Under the pieces are notes generated by a model. It was given only the letters and a program-made list of their open reading frames with translations, searched no databases and was not told where the DNA came from. From Piscicola geometra (lineage: Eukaryota; Annelida; Clitellata; Hirudinida; Piscicolidae), in NCBI GenBank assembly GCA_943735955.1, contig OX030958.1, positions 7,937,126-8,001,125 on the forward strand: a DNA stretch of 64,000 bases, in the 5' to 3' direction. Made by a program: the position numbers and the translations under genes. This document shows positions 26,080-43,668 of this stretch, in pieces; the stretch's first letter is position 1; every line of letters begins with the position of its first letter.

Positions 26080-28629
26080 TCATATATCAATCTCACACAG
26101 AACGCATTTGTTCAAGAGGCAGCCTTCATCATTCCACTGTCCGTCTGACAGGGTACTTATGCACATCGAGGTTCCCACTGCTCCATAGGAGTTGAACGGG
26201 TGCCATTTGGTGATTGCCAGGGATTGGTTGACGCCTGGAAAAGGAGTCCAAAAGAAAGTCGCTCCATTAGCTTCTCTGACACCCGCCGTCCAAAACTCCA
26301 TGAACTGAGGAGCTGGATTGAAACTGCAGCCCGTAACTGTGAGGTTGTTTCAACGTATTCATTTTAAATGTATTACTTCGACTTTTAAAAAGAATATTTT
26401 ATGCTTCATAACGATGCAAAAAATGCTATTTCCAGTTAAGCACTAATCGAGTACAATATTATGCTCATCATGCTATTGTGACTTCTATTGCTGGCGAAGT
26501 AAGAGACGAGTGCGTTGAACTCGACAAGGTCATCAAGAACGAGTGAGTGGGACGCATGGTGGAGAGAGTTGCATTGCGCCAGGGCTTGGTCAAAGCTCCA
26601 AGCCCCTCTCAGCATCTGGTAACACTTCTTCGAGGCGTCCAAGTACACGAAGGATGGAGGACAAACTTTTGGGATAGTTGAGTCAATATGTAGAAAAATT
26701 TCTTTAGCTTTATATGGTAAAAAGCCAATAGTAAGTGAATTTTTTAAAATAATTGTTTAAATTATTTTTTTAATATTACTATTTTAAATCAAACAAAGGC
26801 GAGTAAATACCTGTGTTATAATATGAAGTGCATGTAAGAGGGTCTAGGAGCACGAAGCCAACTACTTTCAGAAGGTAGAAAAGATAGCATTTTCTTAAAA
26901 GACTCGCGTAGTTAAACCTTGAAATTTGAACATTTGCATAAATAAAATTAAAGTTTAAAAAGATCTTAAATTATTTAACTTTTTAGATTTATTAAAAAGC
27001 TTCAGTCAAACTCTTTTCTTTGTCGATAAAATTGACATAGAGTAACAAATTCCACTCCAGTGATTGCTCCAGAATGATGGGCAATCTGAACAGTGCGCGA
27101 TCTCTCTTTTCGAAAGCCTTTGATCTTGGCGATGTTGGCCTATGGCGTTTTTTATTCGGTTCAGCACGATGCTATCAAACACTTTCTTTAGGATGGACAA
27201 CAGCGTGGTCACTCGGTGGTTGGATCAGAAGCTTAACGAGATAACCCTCATGCCATTCTTTTGATACTTTTTATGAAAATTTGATAGAGTAGCTCTCCAT
27301 TGATCGTCATGTCAGCTTCAAACGCTTCTGCTGGTGTGCAGTCCAGTCTTGCAGAGCTGCCGTTCTTCAGTTGCTTTGTGACACTGCTGATCTCTTCCTC
27401 CTTTGGAGCGCAGCATTGTTATCCATTCCTTTCAGCACATCAACGCCATAAAGTTATCATTAGTTGTGTTCTCTTGGCCCACTCTTCTTCAGTTTCATTT
27501 TCAAATGAGCGACAAAGAGATGATGGTTTGAATCCACGTCTGTTTTCACTTTACACGTACAATGTACGTCGTTCACCTTGTAGGCAACATCAAAACTTTT
27601 TGTGATGCACAGATGGTCGATCTTGTTCTTCGTTTAAAGGTCTGGTGACACCCAAATATTAAAAAGTTCCTCTGATGACCAAGTTAATTTTTTTTATCAA
27701 TAACAACAGAATAGGGTTGCTAGCCAACACAAAACTATTATTTAACTACTTACCCACCTATAGCTTGAACTATGTTCATATTACCAAATACCTATAATTA
27801 TGAGTTTCACGGTATGTTCTAGATTAATTAAAATGTATTCAATATTTTTAGAATCTAGAATTGAAATTAATCCATGGGCAGCGATCCTGGTGAGGGAGGG
27901 ATCCCAGAGTCCAGGCGTTTTCCCTCTTCACTTTTTGGTAGTGAGGAGCATGGACGGCGATCCTGGGGTCCGGACCCTCCACTTTTTGGTAGTGAATGGG
28001 TCCACTTCAATAGTTTAGACCCTAGGATCCCCCAGGATCACCGTCCATACTGAGTAGGACCCCCCAAGATTTGCAGCAGATCGCCACCCCTGGTGAAGGG
28101 GTCAACTTCAATGTAGAATACTACAGTTTTTTCACACAAAAAACTTTTCAATTTGTGTTTTGATTGAGCATAATCGTCACCCATGGCATAAAACAGAACG
28201 CGTATATAGTGATACATTGTGAATATGTGTAGTTATAGTGATAGCCTTTCTAAAACAAAACTATTCTTTGCTAACTTAAATACCCGTATCAAAATAAATT
28301 GTTTTTATTAAAGTGGGAGTCCGGACCCTAAGACACCCTCCCCCAAGATCTGCAGCAGATCGCGGCCCTCTGGATTGAACGAAACTTAAGTTATATTTCA
28401 ATGAAATGTTGAGAAGACGACGAAGCCAACACATCACTCACCTCATACACACGGTGGCGCCCATGCTGAGACAAAGATTAGCGCAATCTGTGAGACTCCT
28501 GGCCGCCACGACAGAATGAGAATTCGCCAAGTCAACGCACCCTCGGACCTCCAACTGGTAGTTACTGGAAGTTGAAATGCCTTCTGCCATAGCCGCTAGG
28601 AAGAGGATTAAAAGCCAGTTAACATACAT
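26080..28629 (-). CDS. Secreted PAN/apple plus C-type lectin protein
   Basis: Likely an extracellular carbohydrate- or protein-binding protein. Exons: 28629-28442, 26917-26811, 26665-26483, 26336-26080; 244 aa, in frame, with splice phases 2, 1, 1. Residues 1-16 (MYVNWLLILFLAAMAEG) form a signal peptide. A PAN/apple-like module follows: a GCVDL start, CANLC, then KCYLF in exon 2. Exons 3-4 make a C-type lectin domain: KKCYQML, SFDQALAQC, FWTAG (the usual WIG position), a TFFWTPF segment, GTSMCI, GQWNDEGC and a closing KCVLCEI. The classical EPN or QPD calcium/sugar motif is absent (FPGVNQS and HPFNSYG sit there), so calcium-dependent sugar binding is doubtful. Intron 1 carries a dead LINE and a G/C-rich foldback. 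The donor of exon 3 (GTCACA) is the least certain boundary. Confidence 0.85.
27006..27650 (-). mobile_element. Degenerate non-LTR retrotransposon (LINE) fragment
   Basis: Translated pieces on the minus strand, in shifting frames, read like a LINE open frame 2. From high to low coordinates: an endonuclease end (DHLCIT, then DVDSNHHLFVAHLKMKLKK, at about 27490-27640); the start of the reverse transcriptase (KQLKNGSSARLDCTPAEAF, near 27320-27400); KYQKNGMRVISL (near 27240-27280); and FDSIVLNRIKNAI (near 27160-27200). In intact relatives these are SDHHLLVA, LKNGKAPG.D.IP.E, a W/Y-R-I motif and a ..LLNR.. motif. Frameshifts and stops break it repeatedly, and the catalytic palm with its YxDD box was not found. 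It lies in intron 1 of the PAN/lectin gene in the same orientation. The clade is not certain. Confidence 0.8.
27885..28095. repeat. G/C-rich foldback repeat with nested repeats
   Basis: A G/C-rich island in AT-rich DNA. GGACGGCGATCCTGGGG (27952-27968) is inverted at 28029-28046 (CCCCCAGGATCACCGTCC). CCACTTTTTGGTAGTGA-type words are directly repeated at about 27928 and 27979. A CCCCAAGAT(T/C)TGCAGCAGATCG word at about 28061 recurs at about 28343. It looks like a composite or nested short element within the lectin-gene intron. Confidence 0.75.
28331..28373 (+). repeat. Second copy of the CAGCAGATCG block
   Basis: GTCCGGACCCTAAGACACCC, CCCCAAGATCTGCAGCAGATCG and CCCTCTGG repeat words found at 27960-28095, about 270 bp away in the same orientation. 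It ends about 70 bp before exon 1 of the PAN/lectin gene. Confidence 0.7.
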
Positions 28630-29499
28630 TTTAACGCTTTTTCAGTGGTGGTTCTAAAAGCTTATGAACGCAGTTGCCAAATATATTCGCCTGTGAAGAT
28701 GCTTCTTTATTTAAATGGATTTAAAAAGCAAAAGTTTAATGAGTTCGAAAAACTAATTCAATAAACTTGTAAAATAAATTTAAAATTCTTTCCTGTCACG
28801 AAACATGTCGTTTTTATGCAATAAAAAAATGTGAAAGAATCAACAAGAGACATTCTTAAAGTTTATTTGTTTCATTTTCACAAATTTAGAATTTTTTGTA
28901 CCTTTGCAGCATGTTTTAAAAACTAAGAAAAAGATTTTAAAACTAAACTATCGAAAATATCAATGAAATTGTAAAGAACTTCTATTAGAAGTTGAAACTT
29001 TTCGATATAAATGCTATTTGATTAATTTAATGAAAACTCTAAATTTATACATACAATTAGCATAGAATTTTTCAATTTGAAATTTTTTTTTACTCGTTTC
29101 CCTTCAAAAACATTAAATATTTTGTAGGTTAAACATTTTTAAAAAGCAGGACAATCGAAAAAAAACTTCTTTTGAGAATAAAGAATTATTTATAAAAGCA
29201 CAAAAGCTCTTTAAAAAATGTTTTGTTTCTTGCCAATGAATTCAAAATGGTTTTGACAGAACCTATAAACTAATTTGAAAACAAGGATTTTTTAACTTTT
29301 TAAGATCGATAAATATTTAGCGTTGTTTTGAATAAACATTTAAACAAAGCCTTCCATAGTAACTTGTTTTGCTGTTTTATTTATGTAAACAAACAAGTTT
29401 AATAAACAAAAAATTCTTCAACTTTTTAATGATAAAATATGTATATTTCTTTTATTGAATAAAAAAAAAATAGTTCAAAACTTGAACTAAGCTGACAAT

Positions 29500-30765
29500 A
29501 TGAAGACAGTTACCTTGGAATTGTTCAAGGATAGTTCGCCTATGTGTTCTCGTGGTACCAAGAACCGAATGCTCTTCACTGGTGAGCCTTTACAAGAGAG
29601 CTTAAGATCGATATTTATAACTAATTTTTAGAAAAAGTAACGATTTAAATGACTCAACCTTCCAGAAATCGAAAACATAAATGGAAAGTCTGAAAAAAAG
29701 AAAGTTTCAACTAAGAAGGAACCTTATGGCTTTTTAAGTTCAGTCAAACGCTTCCAAGAGGAAAGAACTGACGAGAATCCAGGACCTTCCGACTACTGCC
29801 TACCTGACACTTCGAAGCCTTGTTCCAGAGAGCCGCCTCTCTTTCCAGTTTCCTTGAAAGACAGTGAAAGATATCACGTTCTAGATTTTCCAGGGCCTGC
29901 TGACTATGATGTGAAGAACATCAAGAAAAAGACCAGTTTTAACGCCAAAAGCTCAGTCCATTTTCCTGTTTTGTACGGCAAAGAAATGGTTGGTAAATGT
30001 GAAAAAAGTTTACGTTTTTTCAATTGAAACAAATTAATATTCCTTAAAGTTCTTTTTCTAGATACCTAACTAAAATTCATTTAATCAATCAATCAAGAAT
30101 TGTTTCATACTTAAACTATGTAACTTTTCCAGCCTGAAGATTTCGCAGGAAATCCTGCTCCAAACGCCTACAGAATTTCAGATCAGTCGAGGAAGCATTG
30201 TTGTTACTGGAGGATGGGCAGTTCAATGTTCACCGAGCCAGAAAATTCCCATGAAATAAATCCATCGTCGTTCACTCCTGGTCCAAACCAGTACACCATC
30301 AATGATTCTCTAGTCAAGAATAGAACTATCACTCCAGCGAATGCAAGTTTCAAGTCTAAAGTCGCCATTCTTGACAGCATCTCCAAGCAAATTAAACTGG
30401 CTTCCAAAACGCCCTGTCCTTGCTACTACAGTCCCAAACCAGTAATCACATGCGTGGTCGAAAACAAGGGAGATAAACCTAAAAAAACGCAAACGTTACA
30501 ACTTCGTGAAAAACCGATTGCAAAGATGAATCCTAAGACGTCACCAAGCCCCGGAAGTTACGACATCTCAAAAGAACCATGTTTCTTTGATAAATCTAAA
30601 AATCCAAATTGGTTTTTTCGAAGTAAGGAAAGGATGAAAAATATGTCAATGTTACAGAAGTGGAAAGATTTAAATAGGCGACATCCTGGTCCAGCTACCT
30701 ACAGTGTTTCTCTTCTTAAACAAAAGTCCTTCAACTACACTAAAAGTCTTCAGTGGATGGTGTAA
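29500..30765 (+). CDS. Sperm-tail PG-rich repeat (SHIPPO/STPG-like) protein
   Basis: Proteins of this family are found on sperm-flagellar and ciliary axonemes (microtubule-associated or inner proteins). Exons: 29500-29581, 29666-29988, 30133-30765; about 345 aa. The start follows an in-frame stop. Seven PG-rich motifs are visible: NPGPSDY, FPGPADY, NPAPNAY, TPGPNQY, TPCPCYY, SPGSYDI and HPGPATY, each in a Lys/Ser/Pro-rich, poorly ordered chain without membrane segments. The second intron is ambiguous: donor ATG|GTTGGT with acceptor 30133 gives KEM-PEDFAG, while donor 29992 with acceptor 30140 gives KEMV-DFAG; both stay in frame. A polyadenylation signal lies at 30917-30922. Closest to STPG1 or ODF3-like proteins by length and motif count; the exact orthologue is not settled. 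Confidence 0.88.
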
Positions 30766-30916
30766 AAAGTCTTACTATATATTTGGAATATTTCATTTCA
30801 GAATTTTTTTTCTCGTTTCATTAGATTTGAAACTTTCCTAAATATATTAGATTTGTAATTTAAGTTAATGATTTTTGTGTGAACAATTTCAAAAGTTAAA
30901 AAAAATTTAGTACACG

Positions 30917-30922
30917 AATAAA
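30917..30922 (+). other. Polyadenylation signal AATAAA (PG-rich protein gene)
   Basis: AATAAA about 150 nt after the stop codon at 30763-30765 and only 95 nt before the NEDD8 start codon. Confidence 0.6.
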
Positions 30923-30950
30923 TTTATTAGAATAGCTTTACGACGATTAG

Positions 30951-31256
<306 letters not shown>

Positions 31257-31394
31257 GACTGAACTACATTTTATTCATGCTTATATGTCCCAAATTTTTA
31301 TTTTTAATTACATTTTTAACAAATATAAACTAATCTCCAAAAAATTATCTAAGCCTAATTTAGTTTCATTTTTTGTAACTTGAATTTTTCAAGG

Positions 31395-31400
31395 AATAAA
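31395..31400 (+). other. Polyadenylation signal AATAAA (NEDD8)
   Basis: AATAAA 138 nt past the NEDD8 stop, with a second, TCAATAAAG, at about 31408-31416. The RAMAC-like gene on the other strand ends at 31534. Confidence 0.6.
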
Positions 31401-31533
31401 CTTTATTCAATAAAGTGATTAAATTATTTTAAATAATTTTTAATTGAGTTGTGTTTATTCTTGAAAAAGATGAAATGAGATTAAAATCATTAAAATAAAT
31501 TATTGTCAATAAATGATATTTTGAAATTTTTAT

Positions 31534-31942
31534 TTAATGGGAATGTTGCTGATTTCTATTGTACTGGTATCTGTCAAAATAAGAAAGAGTAAAATATGTA
31601 GTGTAAGAAATTAGAACTATAATATAGTTACTATATAAATTGTGTTTATAAGTCTTATAATATAGGATAATAAAATAAAAAATTCCTTAAATCTTAAAAA
31701 TTATGTAAAAAACTCAACCTTTTGTTCAACAAATTGAAATCTGGAAGACAGGGTGGAGTAGAAATAAGAGGAGTGTTAAGGTAGACCTGGTCTTTGTCAG
31801 TGTACCTGTCTTTGAACATCTCTTCATAAAATTCTTCTGAAGGCTCTCCCTCTATCAGATTAGTTTTCAATTCTTTTATTTCTAGTTCGAGATCTTCAGA
31901 CTTAAATGTTCTGTCATCATGTTTCTTTTCCATTTTTTTCAA
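31534..31942 (-). CDS. RAMAC: RAMAC-like RNMT-activating mini protein
   Basis: RAMAC (RAM/FAM103A1) binds and activates the mRNA cap guanine-N7 methyltransferase RNMT in the nucleus. Exons: 31942-31719 and 31570-31534; 86 aa, in frame across a donor GTTGAG and an acceptor GACAG. Residues about 39-62 (EEFYEEMFKDRYTDKDQVYL) match the conserved RNMT-activating segment of the family (EEMF..RFT..D..Y), followed by a Pro-rich LISTPPCLPDF. The short second exon ends YQYNRNQQHSH, recalling the Asn/Tyr/Gln/Arg-rich RNA-binding tail of vertebrate RAMAC, much shortened (vertebrate form about 118 aa). Residues 1-35 are charged and non-conserved. AATAAA overlaps the stop codon on the minus strand. The gene is tail-to-tail with NEDD8, 277 bp apart. 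A start at 31933 is an equal alternative. Confidence 0.78.
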
Positions 31943-34691
31943 ATTATAACTAAATTTTATAGTTAAAGCGTCCGTAAAATATTCTCTAAATTATCTTTTA
32001 CCCACGATTGTTAAGTTAGCGCCTAAATTGTAAAAATTAATTATTAAAATTAACTCGGCACAAAACTTGTCTATTTACAATCTAATAAGATTTTTCAATT
32101 CAAAATTATAAAAAAGTTTATTTTTATAGAATATATTTATTTGAATGCATGATAAAAACTTGAAACATGAGACACATTGTAACATTAATATTTCATCGTG
32201 GACTGGCTGTGAATCTTTGCTGGTTGCGTCAGCCGGCCCCATACTCTAAATTGAATTGTACTGAATTGAAATTTAACAACTTTATTTAATTATAGGTTCT
32301 ACTTAATTTTAATAATTAGTTAATACAAAATTTAAATTTATTTTCGAATAAAAAGTATCTCAAAAACATTTAAGCATAAAAATGTCAAAGATAAATCTAA
32401 TTGTGTCACTAATAGGAAAGGATGTTAAAGGCACAAGAGTGCCACCGTGGAGTTCCATGAAGTTTGTGCAAAAACAAGCCGTTAGAACACTCAAACCAAA
32501 ACTATAAATAAATAAACGTGTTAAATTATTTCAACCAAGAAAATATATATTATTCAGGTTTAAGTTAATAGCATGAATTTTCAAAGAAATATATTTAATA
32601 ACTATAAATTAAATGAAGCTGTAATTCTATAATTCTACTTGGACTTGAAGCGACGTATTTGCGATAAAAATATTTGAATATGATTTATTATATTACATAG
32701 TGGATTGTCTTATTTGATGGAAGGACATAAAATTCATTCGGTATGAAAACAAACTAAAAACTAGGTGGATTATGTCAATACTTCACAAACTGCAAATAAA
32801 ATGAAATAAAGTGAAATAAGAAAACATTTTAAAATAAAAAATACTTTACTTTCATAATAAAATCTCTAGAAAATGAACGATAAAAGCTCGATAGAAAAAA
32901 AAATTGTGTCTGAATGAAAGTAAACACAAATACTCCCAAGAACCGGAAGGAGGTAATGTCGGGGGAAAGCAATAAAAAGAAGCTTGATCCCAAAAGATTA
33001 TAAAATCAAGTCTTTCAAGCGCTAGATGATTGCAAGACAAGCTACTAAATATCGATTATTCAGTTGTATATCACACGATGATCATGATCATCATAATAAT
33101 GATTATCATAATAATAATCATGAATATCATGATTATAATCATCACTACCATGATCATCATAAAAATGATTATCATGATAATAATCATCATAATCATCACT
33201 ATCATGATAATAATCATCATAATCATGAATATAATGATAATAATCATCATAATCATGAATATAATGATCATAATCATGAATATAATGATCATAATCATGA
33301 ATATCATGATCATAATCATCATAATCACAAGTGAATGATGCTATAAAGAGGTTTTAAGATTGTGATATCGAACAATAATCAGCGGTAACAATCTAAAAGA
33401 CTTAAAATCTTGTTCAAGTATTGCCATTCCATTAACAAATCCTAAACTTGCATTTCGACGTCTCACGCTGCCTAGAAAGTCTTGTTTCTCTCCGAACCAT
33501 TAAATCTTTTCAGCTTAATCAATCAATCAATTTCTACAGCTCGAATCAAATCCATTTTTTGCCAAAACCGCAAACCACCTCCACACTAAACACTATACAA
33601 GAGCGCATAGAAATGGAAAAGTAAATCATTCAGTTCAGTTTCAATAGGGCATGTGCTCAAAACTATACATGAAATGAAGGAGGGTGAATACATAAGGAAT
33701 ATACACAGTGTGCCTGGGCTTGAATTGTAAATAGGATTTGCTGTACATTCTATATACAAACATATATAGAAGAAGGTCTTTGAATGTGGTAATGGTAATC
33801 CGAAGATGCTTCAATTGAAGAAATAATGTATTGATTGATTACTGAATACTAAACTTAAATGTTACTATTACACTTCCTAGCCATATTTTGTTTAATATTT
33901 GTAAAACCAATGTAAAAACCAAACAATTATGATTAAAATAAACTACATTAACCTTTGTAGTTAAAAACATTCTTGTACAGAGTATGGACCATACTGTATG
34001 GTCAATGTTTATGTGGAAATACATGATACAAATTTGTATAATTGTTGTGCAAAACATTAAAATTAAAATTTACAATTTCAAAAAGTAGTTGAATGAAACA
34101 TACAATAGAATAAAGTTCTCTACACAATTTGAACTAGATGAATATACATGATTATAAAATGCTGGTGCAATGTATGATAGAAAAATTGTACGTCTGAAAT
34201 CACTTCAACAACCTGAACACTATTTGAAACGTCAAAGATTGTATACTTTTTTGAACGTAACTAATTAAGATTAAAACTTCGACTATTAAATGAAAATGGA
34301 ATCGTAAAACTAGAACTAAGAAACCAGAAAAGGTAGACTAACAATGATAATAAAGAGAAAAAAGAAAAAAATATATATATAAATCATTTGTATGAAAAAA
34401 GATAAATATCAAAGGTCAATAAAATATAGTAAATTCCTGATTACTTGAAAAACCATCTAAAATTGGCCAAAAAATTCGTTTTTAAACACTAAACGAAACT
34501 AATCATTAGAGCCAACAAAACCTAATAACAAGTTTCTAACATTAATAATAAATAAGTAAAATTAATTAAATATATATATTATCAACCGCAAAACCAGAAA
34601 AAAACATGAAAAACTATCTAAAAAAAATAATAAAAACATCTTTAAAAAATCAAATAAAGGTATATGGAAAAAAAGAAAACAAAACAAGTAT
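31943..34691. other. Intergenic between RAMAC-like and carrier genes
   Basis: AT-rich sequence without exons I can support. It holds a CAT/AAT-rich repeat (33070-33335) and a CAATCAATCAAT start typical of family B at about 33515-33535. Part of the right-hand side would be the carrier's 3' UTR. Confidence 0.4.
33070..33335. repeat. Degenerate ATCATAAT/ATCATGAT tandem repeat
   Basis: About 265 bp built from CATAAT, CATGAT and CATGAATAT words in a shifting higher-order pattern, with a near-perfect 18-bp period around 33236-33305. It stays open in several frames on both strands because the words are multiples of three and contain no stop. Confidence 0.85.
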
Positions 34692-42188
<7,497 letters not shown>

Positions 42189-42193
42189 GTTAT

Positions 42194-43668
42194 CTGCAAT
42201 TTAAATATAAATAATGATAATTAAATAGAATTATATTTATAAAGCAAATGACATTCTAAAATAAAATTAAATATAATTTAAACAAAATATTTGAATCTAA
42301 CATTAAATGCTTTAATTTAATTTTCTAATGTGTTTTCAAGTGTTTAGTAACTAAACTTTAGTAACTAAACTTCAGTTTCAAATATGTTAGATTAATCTTG
42401 TCTTAAGTATTTTTTTTCTCATTAAATTTAAAAAAATAATAATAGGAAGTAAATCAAGAACAATTTTTTTATAAATTTCAACATATATTCAGAACGTTTA
42501 GAAACTAAATATAAGAAAAGTTCTTAAATCGATTAAAGTGTTAAAAATGCATTCTATTAAGTTTACTGTGTATTGAAGTTTCTTCAAAACAAATTTTCTT
42601 AATTTAATTAAATTTTAAAATTATAAGTTAAATATACTTATAATAATATTTAAAATTTAACACAAGTCATAAAACATTCGGAGGCAATGTTATTATCACG
42701 CAACTACATTTATAGTTCCTGTGTATGTCAAATGACTTAAGTATAACAATATAAATTATGTATTACCTATAATATATATTATATATATATGAGTATAATT
42801 CAAACTTTAGGTGGAATGCAAAGAAATTATTATAACTTTCATTATTTTTAAGAATTTAAATTTTTTCATTTGTTTGGCTTGAAGGCAGTTTCAAGCGGTT
42901 GATAAATTTAATGACTAGTGATTAAATGGGTGATTAACCTTGTTTCTGCCAACGCTACCAGATGGTAGCATACGCGCATATGAGGCTATTTAAAGATTCT
43001 ATTGTAAAAAAAAAATAATCTTCAGCTTTTATTTATTGCGCATGATTTCCGGCTTTTTCCAACTATGTTGATTTTAAAAAGTTTCGCTTCTGTTCTTGAA
43101 ATATTATAATAATGGCTGCGAATTTTTCCATTTTTAACGGAATTTATTAAGTTGAATTAACCGTTTGAATAAATCAAACAAAAATCGCAGTTAATTGGAA
43201 GAAAGACTAGTCAGTCAATTAATCATTCATTCCAAAATATTTCTATAGCGTTTTTATGAAGTCAAATGTTTGAAATAAGCTTACCTTGAAACGGGTTTGA
43301 ATAGCTTTGTTATTCAGCTTGAAACTGTTCAGCTGCTCAATAAATTATTTTTTTATTACTTTTTAATCGCCATTTGTTGACTAAATTCACAATATAATGC
43401 TAAATTAAAGACTAATATTATTAGCTAGAATTTATAAAATAACTCTCTAATATAAATCTTTAGCTCTTTTTAGTAGTTAAAATTTATAATTTATTGTGTT
43501 TAATGCTAATTGTCTAATTTTATTAATGTTTTCAGTAATAATAATATAAACGAAAAAACTCGTTTATTTAAAAAACATTTTGGTGAAGAAAGAACCTAAT
43601 CAATTTACAGTTGCATATAAGAAGAGATGGAAAAACAGTAAGTTCTCCTGTGAAATTTCGATAAATAA
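42194..43668. other. Intergenic between carrier and polydom-like genes
   Basis: AT-rich sequence containing the upstream region of the carrier and the 3' UTR of the polydom-like gene (both on the minus strand). A degenerate family B start (AATATTTCTATAGCGTTTTT) lies at about 43238-43258. No exon seen. Confidence 0.4.
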
